Shown here one piece after another: positions 53,473 to 62,525 of a stretch of 64,000 nt of DNA (positions are counted from its first letter, which is position 1; each line of letters starts with the position of its first letter). The notes below the pieces were generated by a model. The model had not been told where the DNA came from and ran no database searches. It saw only the letters and a program-made list of their open reading frames with translations. The stretch comes from Streptomyces qaidamensis (GTDB taxonomy: Bacteria > Actinomycetota > Actinomycetes > Streptomycetales > Streptomycetaceae): assembly GCF_001611795.1 (NCBI RefSeq), contig NZ_CP015098.1, positions 5,208,001-5,272,000 of the forward strand, given 5' to 3'. The position numbers and the translations under genes were made by a program.

Positions 53473-54783
53473 GTGTCCTCACGTCTGAAGTTCTTCAAGG
53501 TGCCCTTCTGGGCCCAGATACTCGCCGGTCTCGTCCTGGGTGTGCTGCTCGGCTGGCTCGCCCGCGACCTGGACCTGTCCTGGCTGGTCACGACCCTGGA
53601 AAAAGTCGGTGACACCTTCATCGGGCTGCTGAAGCTCGCGGTCGCCCCGCTCGTCTTCTTCGCGATCCTGGTCTCGATCACCAACCTGCGGAAGGTCAAC
53701 AACGCGGCCCGCCTGGCCTCGCGCACCCTCCTCTGGTTCATGATCACGTCGCTGATCGCGGTGAGCATCGGCCTGATCATCGGCCTGGTAACCAACCCGG
53801 GTGCCGGTACCGGCCTCACGCCCAAGGACGGCGGGAAGCCCGAGACCACCGGTTCCTGGATCGACTTCCTGACCGGCATCGTCCCGACCGACGTCATCAC
53901 GCCGTTCACCGAACTGAACGTGCTCCAGATCGTCTTCATGGCCGCCGTCGCCGGTATCGCCGCCCTCCAGCTCGGCGAGAAGGCCCAGCCGATCCTCACC
54001 CTGAGCGAGTCCGTCCTCAGCCTGCTCCAGAAGGCGCTGTGGTGGGTCATCCGGCTCGCCCCGCTCGGCACGATCGGCCTCATCGGCCACGCCATCGCCA
54101 CCTACGGCTGGGACCTGATCGGCAAGTACGCGACGTTCACCGCCGACATCTACGTCGGCTGCCTCATCGTGATGTTCGGCGTCTACCCGACGCTGCTCGC
54201 GACCGTGGCCAAGGTCAACCCGGTCCAGTTCTTCAAGGGCGCCTGGCCCGCGATCCAGCTGGCCTTCGTCTCCCGCTCCTCCGTCGGCACCATGCCGCTG
54301 ACGCAGAAGGTCACCGAGCGGCTCGGCGTGCCGAAGGAGTACGCCTCCTTCGCCGTGCCGTTCGGCGCGACGACCAAGATGGACGGCTGCGCCGCGATCT
54401 ACCCGGCCATCGCCGCGATCTTCGTCGCCCAGATCTTCGACATCCAGCTGGGCGTCGGCGACTACCTGCTGATCGCGTTCGTCTCGGTGGTCGGCGCCGC
54501 CGCCACGGCCGGTCTCACCGGTGCGACGGTCATGCTGACCCTCACCCTGTCCACCCTCGGCCTGCCGATGGAGGGCGTGGGCCTGCTTCTCGCGATCGAC
54601 CCGATCCTGGACATGATCCGCACCGCGACGAACGTCGCCGGGCAGGCGCTGATCCCGGTGCTGGTCTCCGCCCGCGAGAACCTGCTCGACCGCGACGCCT
54701 ACGCCACGGCCGACGGTTCCTCCCTGGACGAGCCGCTCGACGAGCCCCGCGACAAGGCCGAGCCGGTCCCCGCGACCGCCTGA
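53473..54783 (+). CDS. DAACS-family symporter, possible cystine importer (TcyP-like)
   Basis: 436 residues with eight helices plus two re-entrant loops. Signatures are AFVSRSSVGTMPLTQKVTER (serine-rich loop), GATTKMDGCAAIYPAIAAIF in place of the glutamate carriers' NMDGT, and ATAGLTGATVMLTLTLSTLG. The family covers glutamate, C4-dicarboxylate and cystine carriers. The DGCAAIYPA form resembles the TcyP group, and the upstream cysteine leader supports sulphur amino acid uptake. GTG 53473 follows GGAG by eight bases. Substrate is inference. Confidence 0.82.
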   Translation: MSSRLKFFKVPFWAQILAGLVLGVLLGWLARDLDLSWLVTTLEKVGDTFIGLLKLAVAPLVFFAILVSITNLRKVNNAARLASRTLLWFMITSLIAVSIGLIIGLVTNPGAGTGLTPKDGGKPETTGSWIDFLTGIVPTDVITPFTELNVLQIVFMAAVAGIAALQLGEKAQPILTLSESVLSLLQKALWWVIRLAPLGTIGLIGHAIATYGWDLIGKYATFTADIYVGCLIVMFGVYPTLLATVAKVNPVQFFKGAWPAIQLAFVSRSSVGTMPLTQKVTERLGVPKEYASFAVPFGATTKMDGCAAIYPAIAAIFVAQIFDIQLGVGDYLLIAFVSVVGAAATAGLTGATVMLTLTLSTLGLPMEGVGLLLAIDPILDMIRTATNVAGQALIPVLVSARENLLDRDAYATADGSSLDEPLDEPRDKAEPVPATA

Positions 54784-54808
54784 CGGCCGGACGGCATCGA
54801 GATCTGAA

Positions 54809-54868
54809 ACGGGCCCCCTGGGCGGTCCTTCCCCGGTTCACCGGGCGAAGGGCCTCCGGGGGGCCCGT
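54809..54868 (+). terminator. Terminator after the symporter gene
   Basis: Long branched hairpin: ACGGGCCCCC pairs with GGGGGCCCGT at the ends, and a smaller CCGG-TTCA-CCGG stem lies inside. Confidence 0.65.
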
Positions 54869-54880
54869 ACGCTAAGCGGT

Positions 54881-55546
54881 ATGGGTGCCGTGAAGACCAA
54901 GCGGATGCCGCGCGCGGTCCGTGAACAGCAGATGCTGGACGCCGCCGTGCGGATCTTCGGCCAACGGGGCTACATGGCCGCGTCGATGGACGAGATCGCC
55001 GAACTGGCCGGCGTGTCCAAGCCGTTGGTGTACCTGTACCTCAACTCGAAGGAAGACCTCTTCACCGCCTGCATCCGCCGGGAGGCGGGGGCCCTCGTCG
55101 AGGCGGTGCGGGCCGGGGTCCGCCGCGACCTGCCGGCCGACCGGCAACTCTGGGAAGGCCTCGGCGCCTTCTTCGCGCACACCGGCGAGAACCCGGACGC
55201 GTGGTCGGTCCTGCACCTCCAGGCCCGTACCCACGGTGAGCCGTTCGCCGCCGAGGTCGCCGCGATGCGCGAGGAGATCGTCGCGTTCGTGACGCAGCTG
55301 ATCCTCGCCGGGGCCCGCGAGGCCCACCGCGATCCCGATCTGCCGGAGCGCGAGGTCGCCGGGCTCGCCGAGGCCCTGGTGGGCGCCGCCGAGTCGCTCG
55401 CCGCCTGGGCCAACGCCACCCCGGGCGTCACCGCCCGCCAGGCCGCCGCCACCCTGATGAACTTCGCCTGGGCGGGGCTCGGCGACCTCATGGCGGGGCG
55501 GCCCTGGGCACCCCAGGAGGAGTCGCCGGGCCCTCACACCGGGTAG
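54881..55546 (+). CDS. TetR-family regulator
   Basis: 221 residues. The N-terminal helix-turn-helix is REQQMLDAAVRIFGQRGYMA, then DEIAELAGVSKPLVYLYL and NSKEDLFTACIRREA. The ligand domain is helical. ATG 54881 has no ribosome site and a -10-like TACGCT just upstream, so it may be leaderless. It overlaps the 3' end of the MaoC gene by 13 bp and is the natural candidate to control the fatty-acid genes beyond. Confidence 0.9.
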   Translation: MGAVKTKRMPRAVREQQMLDAAVRIFGQRGYMAASMDEIAELAGVSKPLVYLYLNSKEDLFTACIRREAGALVEAVRAGVRRDLPADRQLWEGLGAFFAHTGENPDAWSVLHLQARTHGEPFAAEVAAMREEIVAFVTQLILAGAREAHRDPDLPEREVAGLAEALVGAAESLAAWANATPGVTARQAAATLMNFAWAGLGDLMAGRPWAPQEESPGPHTG

Positions 55547-56385
55547 ACGTCCCCCGTCACGTGGATCCGGTCCTCCCGGCCGCGCAGCTCGAACCGGCCG
55601 TCCTGCGCCGCGTACGTCACCGTCCCGGGCAGCAGGACCGGTGCCCTGAACTCCGCGCGCAGATGGCAGCACTCCGTGACGCCGTGCGCGGCGAGGCAGC
55701 GGGCCACGGTCCACATGCCGTGGGCGATGGCCCGGGGGAAGCCGAACAGCCGCGCCGTGAGCGGATGCAGGTGGATCGGGTTGCGGTCCCCGGACGCGGC
55801 CCCGTAGCGGCGCCCGACGTCCCCGGCGAGCCGCCACTCGGCGACGGAGGGCAGCGGTCTGCGCGCCTCCGGCTCCCGGGGCACCGCGGTCGGCCGGTCC
55901 GTGCGGTGCCGGGCCAGGTACGTGCTCCTCGACTCCCACACGACGTCCCCGCCGCCGCGTACCTCGGTGACGACCGTCGCCTCCGTGCCGCGCCGGTGCG
56001 GGACCAACCCCTCGACGTGCACGGAGAGTTCGTAGCCGCCGCTCGCCGGCATCCGGGCGTGCCGCGTGACGGTGAACGACGTGTGGACGAGGCCGAGCAG
56101 CGGCAGCGGGAAGTCCCGTCCGCTCATCAGCCGCATGGCCAGGGGGAACCCGAGCACGTGCGGATACGTCACCGGCAGCGCGTCCTCCCCGACGGGGAAC
56201 CCGCAGACCCGCTCGTACGCCGCGAGCCGCGCGAGGTCCACGCGCAGGTCCGGCAGGACGAGCCGGGTGCGGCGGAAGTCCGCGTCGGAGCGGGGGCGTT
56301 TGAGGGGCGAGAGCAGAGCGCCGCGGGCCAGGAGCGGGGTGAGAGCGGGGGGCCCGGTGAGGACGAGGGCGTCGGGGCCGGCCAT
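55534..56385 (-). CDS. MaoC-like hydratase/dehydratase
   Basis: 283 residues with a double hot-dog plan. The C-terminal half has the hydratase-2 motif YGAASGDRNPIHLHPLTARL with Asp and His catalytic residues, then HGMWTVARCL. The N-terminal half lacks the motif. Such proteins hydrate or dehydrate enoyl/3-hydroxyacyl thioesters; mycobacterial HtdX/HtdY type is closest in layout. ATG 56385 shares its A with the stop of the upstream reductase (TGATG), so the two are coupled. Confidence 0.87.
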   Translation of the reverse strand: MAGPDALVLTGPPALTPLLARGALLSPLKRPRSDADFRRTRLVLPDLRVDLARLAAYERVCGFPVGEDALPVTYPHVLGFPLAMRLMSGRDFPLPLLGLVHTSFTVTRHARMPASGGYELSVHVEGLVPHRRGTEATVVTEVRGGGDVVWESRSTYLARHRTDRPTAVPREPEARRPLPSVAEWRLAGDVGRRYGAASGDRNPIHLHPLTARLFGFPRAIAHGMWTVARCLAAHGVTECCHLRAEFRAPVLLPGTVTYAAQDGRFELRGREDRIHVTGDVYPV

Positions 56386-57689
56386 CACGCCCCCAGCAGG
56401 CTCTGGCCGCAGACGCGGACGACCTGGCCGTTGACCGCGCCCGAGGCCGGGTGGGCCAGCCAGGCGGTGGTCTCGGCGACATCGACCGGGAGACCGCCCT
56501 GGGCGAGGGAGTTCATCCGGCGGCCCGCCTCGCGGATGAACAGCGGGACGGCGGCCGTCATCCTCGTCTCGATGAAGCCCGGCGCGACCGCGTTGACCGT
56601 CACACCGTGTTCGTCGAGGGCGCGCGGCGCGAGGGAGCGGACCAGGCCGACGACGCCCGCCTTGCTCGCCCCGTAGTTGGTCTGGCCGGCGTTGCCTGCG
56701 ATCCCCGCGATCGAGGCGGTGGCGACGATCCGGCCGCCGCGCTTCAGCGTCCCGTCCTTGAGCAGGGCGTCCGTGGTGCGCAGCACGCTCGCCAGGTTCA
56801 CTTCGAGGACGGAGATCCAGCGTTCGGACGGCATGTTCACCAGACGCCGGTCGCGGGTGACGCCCGCGTTGTGGATCAGCAGGTCCAGGCCGTCGGGCAG
56901 GGCCTCGGCGATGCGCGCGCCCGCGTCGGCGGACGTCATGTCGAGCAGCAGCGCGGTGCCGCCGAGCCGCTCGGCGACCCGCCGGGCGTCCTGTTCGGCC
57001 TGCGGCACGTCGAGGACGACGACATGGGCACCGTCCCGCGCGAGGGTTCCGGCGACCGCCTCACCGATGCCCCGGGCGCCGCCGGTGACGAGGGCGGTGC
57101 GGCCGGTCAGGGGGCGGTCCCCGTCGGGGGGAACGGTCCCCTGGGGTGCTCCCACCTCGATCACCTGCCCGCTGACGTAGGCAGACTTGGGCGACAGCAG
57201 GAAACGGAGCGTGGACTCCGCGGCGGCCGCGTCCGTGAGCCGGACCAGGTTCACCGTCCTGCCCCGGCCGATCTCCTTGCCGAGGGAGCGGGTGAACCCC
57301 TCCAGGGCCTGCTGGGCCGCGGCCTGGTGGTGGTCGGCCGGGTCGAGGGGCGCGCCGAGCACCACCACCCGCCCGCTCGGAGCGACCGACCGTACGACGG
57401 GATGCAGGGCGGCATGCACCTCGGCCAGGGCCTCCACGTCCCGCACCCCGGTCGCGTCCAGGACGACGGCCGCGGCAGGGCCGGAGCCGGCCGGGCCGAT
57501 CCCCGTACGGGCCAGGACCGGCGCCAGGCCGAGGGCGGACCGGCCCGCGGTGAGGTGCAGCAGGCCGCCGTCCAGGGCGGGCCGGTCCGGGGACCAGCGG
57601 GTCAGCGCCGCGGGCTGAGGCAGCCCCAGCCGGCGGGTGAGGAAGCGGCCGGGCGCGGTACCGGTAAAGCGCAGATAGCGGTCGGCCAT
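56385..57689 (-). CDS. 3-oxoacyl-(acyl carrier) reductase, high-molecular-weight FabG4 type
   Basis: 434 residues. The N-terminal half is a degenerate Rossmann (flavodoxin-like) domain without a nucleotide motif; the C-terminal half is a full SDR with TGGARGIG near residue 201, HNAGVTRDR, the serine in VATASIAGIAGN and catalytic YGASK. This matches mycobacterial FabG4. ATG 57689 follows GGGAG. It is divergent from the thiolase gene, with two palindromes in between, and coupled to maoC. Confidence 0.92.
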   Translation of the reverse strand: MADRYLRFTGTAPGRFLTRRLGLPQPAALTRWSPDRPALDGGLLHLTAGRSALGLAPVLARTGIGPAGSGPAAAVVLDATGVRDVEALAEVHAALHPVVRSVAPSGRVVVLGAPLDPADHHQAAAQQALEGFTRSLGKEIGRGRTVNLVRLTDAAAAESTLRFLLSPKSAYVSGQVIEVGAPQGTVPPDGDRPLTGRTALVTGGARGIGEAVAGTLARDGAHVVVLDVPQAEQDARRVAERLGGTALLLDMTSADAGARIAEALPDGLDLLIHNAGVTRDRRLVNMPSERWISVLEVNLASVLRTTDALLKDGTLKRGGRIVATASIAGIAGNAGQTNYGASKAGVVGLVRSLAPRALDEHGVTVNAVAPGFIETRMTAAVPLFIREAGRRMNSLAQGGLPVDVAETTAWLAHPASGAVNGQVVRVCGQSLLGA

Positions 57690-57736
57690 GACGACTCCCT
57701 GTTCCCGACGACGGCTCGCTGAAGCCCCACTCGTGT

Positions 57737-57765
57737 TTACTCTGGAGTAAGGTTACCGGAGGTAA
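57737..57765. promoter_or_regulatory. Paired palindromic operators between FabG4-like and thiolase genes
   Basis: TTACTC-TG-GAGTAA (57737-57750) and TTACC-GGA-GGTAA (57753-57765) lie side by side in the 134-bp divergent gap. Both are perfect palindromes with TTAC...GTAA ends, suited to TetR dimers. Confidence 0.65.
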
Positions 57766-57823
57766 GGCTATGTCAGGGACGAGGAGCGGGTCGAGATGAA
57801 CAGGTCGGAATGAGGTGGTCGAG

Positions 57824-59113
57824 ATGAGTCCCCAGCAGCTGTCGCCGTCGGTGCGGCGCGTGGCGGTCGTCGGCGGAGCGCGCATCCCCTTCGCCCGCTC
57901 CGACGGCCCCTACGCCACCGCCTCCAACCAGCAGATGCTCACCGCCGCCCTCGACGGCCTGGTCGAGCGGTACGGACTCCAGGGGCCGGGTGCGGTCGGC
58001 GAGTTCGTCGCCGGGGCCGTGCTCAAGCACGCCCGCGACTTCAACCTCGCCCGCGAGACCGTCCTCGGCTCGGGGCTCCACCCGAGCACCCCCGCCTACG
58101 ACATCCAGCAGGCCTGCGGCACCGGCCTCCAGGCCGTCATCGCCGCCGCCAACAAGATCGCCCTCGGCCAGACCGAATCGGCCGTCGCGGGCGGCGCCGA
58201 CACCGCCAGCGACGCACCCCTCGGCGTCAACGACTCCCTGCGCCGCATCCTCCTGGAGGTCCGCCGGGCGAAGTCGCCGGGCGCCCGTCTCAAGGCCCTG
58301 GCGAAGGTGCGCCCGGGCCACCTCGTCCCCGACATCCCGCGCAACGCCGAGCCGCGCACCGGCCTGTCCATGGGCGAACACGCCGCCGTCACCGCCCGCG
58401 CCCTGGGCATCGCCCGCGAGGCCCAGGACGAACTCGCCGCCACCAGTCACCAGCGGCTGGCGGCGGCGTACGAACGCGGCTTCTTCCAGGACCTGGTGGT
58501 CCCCTTCCGCGGCCTGGCCCGCGACCAGAACCTGCGCCCCGGCTCGACCGTGGAGAAACTCGCGGCCCTGAAGCCGGTGTTCGGGCTCGGCCACCCCGAC
58601 CCGACCATGACGGCCGGGAACTCCACCCCGCTGACGGACGGCGCCGCCACCGTCCTGCTGGCGAGCGAGGAGTGGGCCCGCGAGCGCGGACTGGAGCCGC
58701 TGGCGTACCTCACCGCGTACGAGACAGCCGCCGTCGACTTCGTGGACGGCGATGTGGCCGGCGGCGAGGACGGCCTGCTCATGGCACCCGCCCACGCCGT
58801 CCCGCGCATGCTGGAGCGGGCCGGCCTCGGCCTGGACGACTTCGACCTCGTCGAGATCCACGAGGCGTTCGCCTCCCAGGTGCTGGCGACGCTCGCCGTC
58901 TGGGAGAAACGCGGCCTGGGCACGGTGGACCGTGCCCGGCTGAACGTCGCCGGCTCCTCCCTCGCGACCGGCCACCCCTTCGCGGCCACCGGGGCCCGGA
59001 TCCTCGCCACCCTGGCCAAGCTCCTCGCCGAACGGGACGCGCCCGCCCGCGGCCTGATCTCCGTCTGCGCGGCGGGCGGACAGGGAGTGACGGCCATCCT
59101 GGAGCGCGCCTGA
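57824..59113 (+). CDS. Acetyl-CoA acetyltransferase / thiolase (FadA-like)
   Basis: 429 residues of the thiolase family with all catalytic residues: Cys98 in QQACGTGLQAV, His in VEIHEAF near 347, and the C-terminal Cys in SVCAAGGQGVT. Residues AGNSTPLTDGAATVLLA are also typical. It makes or cleaves 3-ketoacyl-CoA. ATG 57824 is used, preceded by GAGG; GTG 57815 is in frame. Together with FabG4-like and MaoC proteins it provides three of the four steps of a fatty-acyl cycle. Confidence 0.92.
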   Translation: MSPQQLSPSVRRVAVVGGARIPFARSDGPYATASNQQMLTAALDGLVERYGLQGPGAVGEFVAGAVLKHARDFNLARETVLGSGLHPSTPAYDIQQACGTGLQAVIAAANKIALGQTESAVAGGADTASDAPLGVNDSLRRILLEVRRAKSPGARLKALAKVRPGHLVPDIPRNAEPRTGLSMGEHAAVTARALGIAREAQDELAATSHQRLAAAYERGFFQDLVVPFRGLARDQNLRPGSTVEKLAALKPVFGLGHPDPTMTAGNSTPLTDGAATVLLASEEWARERGLEPLAYLTAYETAAVDFVDGDVAGGEDGLLMAPAHAVPRMLERAGLGLDDFDLVEIHEAFASQVLATLAVWEKRGLGTVDRARLNVAGSSLATGHPFAATGARILATLAKLLAERDAPARGLISVCAAGGQGVTAILERA

Positions 59114-59344
59114 AGGCAAGGGACGTGCGGAACCTGAGGAACCCTCACGTAACCCCCGAGATTGCACAGGCCTGGCTCCGGACCATCCCCGAATTCGCAC
59201 AAACCCGCCACGTGAGCGCCGTACGATCCCGTTCCTACCGTCAGTAACCCCTTTCGGGAGGTTCAGCCGGTTGAGCGCCTCGGCGTGCGAGGCACGTACG
59301 TCATGCAGCAAGCAGTCCTTCGCTGCACGCCCCAGGAGCCGCCC

Positions 59345-61264
59345 GTGTCCACTGCGTATCCCTCCTCCGCCTACGGCGACGCGTACGGAGGGCCGGTCCT
59401 GGTCGAGCCCGAGGTGCGGCGGATGGACGGGGCGGTACGGGAGGCCTCCGTACCGCCGCTGGCCCCGCCGTGGACGCACGGGTCGCTCGCCGACCTGCCC
59501 TTCGACAACGCGAACGCGCATCCGGACGCCGTGGTGCTCAGCCGCAAGGACGCCGACGGGCGCTGGAGCGACGTCACGGCGACGCAGTTCGCCGACCAGG
59601 TGAGAGCCGTGGCGAAGGGCCTGGTCGCCGAGGGACTGATGCCGGGCGACCGGGTCGCCGTGATGGCCCGCACGATCTACGAGTGGACGGTCCTGGACTT
59701 CGCCGCCTGGTCGGCCGGACTCGTCACCGTCCCCGTCTACCCCACCTCCTCCGTCTTCCAGGCCCGCTGGATCCTCCAGGACTCCGGCGCGGTCGCCCTG
59801 GTCACCGAGACCGCCGCGCAGGCCGCCGCCCTCGGCCCCGAGCGCGAACGCCTGCCCGACCTCAAACACCTGTGGGTCGTCGAGAAGGGCCACGTGGACC
59901 GGCTCGCGGAAACCGGCGCACACCTGCCCGACCAGGAGGTCGAGGTGCGGCGCGGCATGCTCGGCCCCGACACCCTCGCCACCCTCGTCTACACCTCCGG
60001 CACCACCGGCCGCCCCAAGGGCTGCGCGCTCACCCACGGCAACTTCTTCGCCGAGGTCGACAACGCCATCGAGCTGCTCTACCCCGTCTTCCGGGCGAAG
60101 ACCAGCGAAGAGGCCTCGGTCCTGCTGTTCCTGCCGATGTCCCACGTCTTCGGCCGCATGGTGGCGATCGCCTGCATCCGGGCCCGCGTCCGGCTGGGCC
60201 ACGCCCCCAGCATCAAGGCCGACCGGCTGCTCCCGGACCTGGCCAGCTTCCGGCCGACCTGCCTGATCGCCATCCCGTACATGCTGGAGAAGGTCTTCAA
60301 CTCGGCCCGGGCCAAGGCCGAGGCGAGCGGCCGGGTCTCCTCGTTCGACCGCGCGGCGGCGGTGGCACAGCGCTACGGAGAGGCCCTGGAGGCCCAGCAG
60401 ACGGGCACCGGCGCCGGCCCCTCCCGCGCCCTCAAGACCGCCCGCGCCTTCTACGACCCCCTGGTCTACCGCCGCATCCGCAACGCCATGGGCGGCAGGG
60501 TCCGCTACGCCATCTGCGGCGGCTCCCCGCTCGGCAGCCGCCTCGCCGCGTTCTTCGCCGGTGCCGGCATCGAGATCTTCGAGGGCTACGGCCTGACCGA
60601 GACCACCGGCGCGAGCACCGTCACCCCGCCCCTGAAACCCCGGCTGGGCACCGTCGGCTGGCCGCTGCCCGGCACCCGTGTCCGTATCGCCGCCGACGGC
60701 GAGATCCTCGTCGGCGGCGACCACGTGCTGCGCGGCTACTGGGACCCGCAGGCCGGCGGCGTCGTCCCCGCCGCCCCCGACGGCTGGCTCGCCACCGGCG
60801 ACCTCGGCGAACTGGACGACGAGGGCTATCTGACGATCACCGGCCGCAAGAAGGAGATGCTCATCACCGCGGGCGGCAAGTCCGTCGCCCCGGCCCCGCT
60901 GGAGAACTGGCTGCGCTCGCACCCGCTGATCTCCCAGTGCCTCGTCCTGGGCGACGGCCGCCCGTTCGTCTCCGCGCTGATCACCCTCGACCCGGCCGGC
61001 ATCACCCACTGGCGTCAGATGAACGGCAAGCACCCCGTACCGCCGGGGCTCCTCGTCGACGACGAGGACCTGCGCGCCGTGCTCCAACGGGCCGTCGACG
61101 AGGCCAACAAGATGGTCTCCCGCCCGGAGTCCATCCGCCGCTTCGCCGTCCTCCCCGAGGACTTCACGGAGGAGGCGGGCCATCTGACCCCGTCGATGAA
61201 GCTCCGCCGGGAGGCCGTGCTGCGCGCCTTCGCGACGGAAGTGGAGGGCCTGTACACGCGGTGA
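59345..61264 (+). CDS. Long-chain fatty-acid CoA ligase (AMP-forming)
   Basis: 639 residues of the ANL superfamily. Motifs: P-loop YTSGTTGRPKG near 219, EGYGLTETTG near 418, TGDLGELDDEG near 482 and GRKKEMLITAGGKSVAP near 500, with the lysine needed for adenylation. It activates fatty acids to acyl-CoA. GTG 59345 has AGGAG six bases upstream; ATG 59303 is an in-frame alternative. The 231-bp gap before it holds no gene. It probably feeds the neighbouring thiolase, FabG4-like and MaoC enzymes. Confidence 0.9.
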   Translation: MSTAYPSSAYGDAYGGPVLVEPEVRRMDGAVREASVPPLAPPWTHGSLADLPFDNANAHPDAVVLSRKDADGRWSDVTATQFADQVRAVAKGLVAEGLMPGDRVAVMARTIYEWTVLDFAAWSAGLVTVPVYPTSSVFQARWILQDSGAVALVTETAAQAAALGPERERLPDLKHLWVVEKGHVDRLAETGAHLPDQEVEVRRGMLGPDTLATLVYTSGTTGRPKGCALTHGNFFAEVDNAIELLYPVFRAKTSEEASVLLFLPMSHVFGRMVAIACIRARVRLGHAPSIKADRLLPDLASFRPTCLIAIPYMLEKVFNSARAKAEASGRVSSFDRAAAVAQRYGEALEAQQTGTGAGPSRALKTARAFYDPLVYRRIRNAMGGRVRYAICGGSPLGSRLAAFFAGAGIEIFEGYGLTETTGASTVTPPLKPRLGTVGWPLPGTRVRIAADGEILVGGDHVLRGYWDPQAGGVVPAAPDGWLATGDLGELDDEGYLTITGRKKEMLITAGGKSVAPAPLENWLRSHPLISQCLVLGDGRPFVSALITLDPAGITHWRQMNGKHPVPPGLLVDDEDLRAVLQRAVDEANKMVSRPESIRRFAVLPEDFTEEAGHLTPSMKLRREAVLRAFATEVEGLYTR

Positions 61265-61371
61265 GGCACCTTTGCGATCTCTTCACACGTGCTTATTGAC
61301 GACGCACGGCGTCTGCCCGTTGGCTTTCGACCACCTCGTCACGATGCTCCCCCCATCGGAAGGCACCACCA

Positions 61372-62496
61372 GTGATAGCGCGCAACACCCGTCAGGCCAC
61401 CGTGCGGCACATCTCCGTAGCCCTGGCGGTCTCCGTGTCGGCCCTGTCCCTCGCCGCCTGCGGCGGCGACGGCGGGAGTGACGACACCGCCGCGAAGAAG
61501 GGCAACGACATCACGGTGGGCCTGCTGCTGCCCGACCGGGACACGGCGCGCTTCGAGAAGTTCGACTACCCGCTGATCAAGCAGGAGGTCGCCTCCCTCA
61601 CGGAGAACCAGGGCAAGGTCCGCTACGCCAACGCCGAGGCCAGCGTCACCAGACAGAGCAGCCAGTTCCAGAAGATGATCGCCGACAAGGTCGACGTCAT
61701 CCTCGTCGACGCCCTGAACTCCAAGACCATCGCGACGGACGTGCAGAAGGCCAAGGACGCCGGCATCCCCGTCATCGCCTACGACCGGCTCGCCGAGGGC
61801 CCGATCGACGCCTACGTCTCCCACGACAACGAACTCGTCGGACAGGTGCAGGGCCGCGCCATCGTCGGGGAACTCGGCGACAAGGCCGAGAAGAGCAAGG
61901 TCGTCATGATGAACGGCGACCCCGGTGACCCGAACACCGCACGGTTCAAGGACGGCGCGCTGAGCGAGCTCCGCGATCAGGTGAACATCGTCAAGGAGTA
62001 CGACACCAAGGAGTGGAAGCCCGCGATCGCCAAGGAGCACATGAAGGAGGCGATCCAGGCGGTCGGGCTGAACAACATCGCCGCCGTCTACTCGGCCAAC
62101 GACGGCATGGCGGGGGCCGTCATCGAGGCGCTGCGGGAGGCCGGAGCCACGAAGATGCCGCCGGTGACCGGGCAGGACGCCAATCTCGACGCGGTACAGC
62201 GGGTCGTGTCCGGCGAGCAGTACATGACCGTGTACAAGTCCTTCCTGCTGGAGGCGACCAACGCCGCGAAGATCGCGGTGGCCAAGGTCCAGGGCCGCTC
62301 CATCGAGTTCGCCGCGCTGACCCGGGAGACGGTCGACAGCCCCACGCAGCAGAACATCCCGGCGATGCTGGTGCCGGTGGTCGCCCTCACCAAGGACAAC
62401 ATCAAGGAGACGGTGATCACGGACGGCGTGTACACCGTGAAGGACATCTGCACCTCCAAGTACCGGGCGGACTGCGCGGCCATCGGCCTCGACTAG
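61372..62496 (+). CDS. Sugar ABC transporter substrate-binding lipoprotein (XylF/RbsB-like)
   Basis: 374 residues. The signal peptide ends in the lipobox LSLAACGG; the periplasmic-binding-protein type 1 fold follows: ITVGLLLPDRDTARFEKFDY, QFQKMIADKVDVILVDALNS, VIAYDRLAEGPIDAYVSHDN and AVYSANDGMAGAVIEALREA. This resembles D-xylose binding protein. GTG 61372 is preceded by GGAAGG. No permease or ATPase gene follows in the window, so it is an orphan or its partners lie elsewhere. Confidence 0.88.
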   Translation: MIARNTRQATVRHISVALAVSVSALSLAACGGDGGSDDTAAKKGNDITVGLLLPDRDTARFEKFDYPLIKQEVASLTENQGKVRYANAEASVTRQSSQFQKMIADKVDVILVDALNSKTIATDVQKAKDAGIPVIAYDRLAEGPIDAYVSHDNELVGQVQGRAIVGELGDKAEKSKVVMMNGDPGDPNTARFKDGALSELRDQVNIVKEYDTKEWKPAIAKEHMKEAIQAVGLNNIAAVYSANDGMAGAVIEALREAGATKMPPVTGQDANLDAVQRVVSGEQYMTVYKSFLLEATNAAKIAVAKVQGRSIEFAALTRETVDSPTQQNIPAMLVPVVALTKDNIKETVITDGVYTVKDICTSKYRADCAAIGLD

Positions 62497-62525
62497 CGGA
62501 CGCGCTCGGGTGCCGGCGCCGGTAC

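Noticed and set aside
57773..61183. 1136-codon minus-strand frame opposite the thiolase and acyl-CoA ligase
   Set aside because: Antisense of two well-supported enzymes; no start context or domains.
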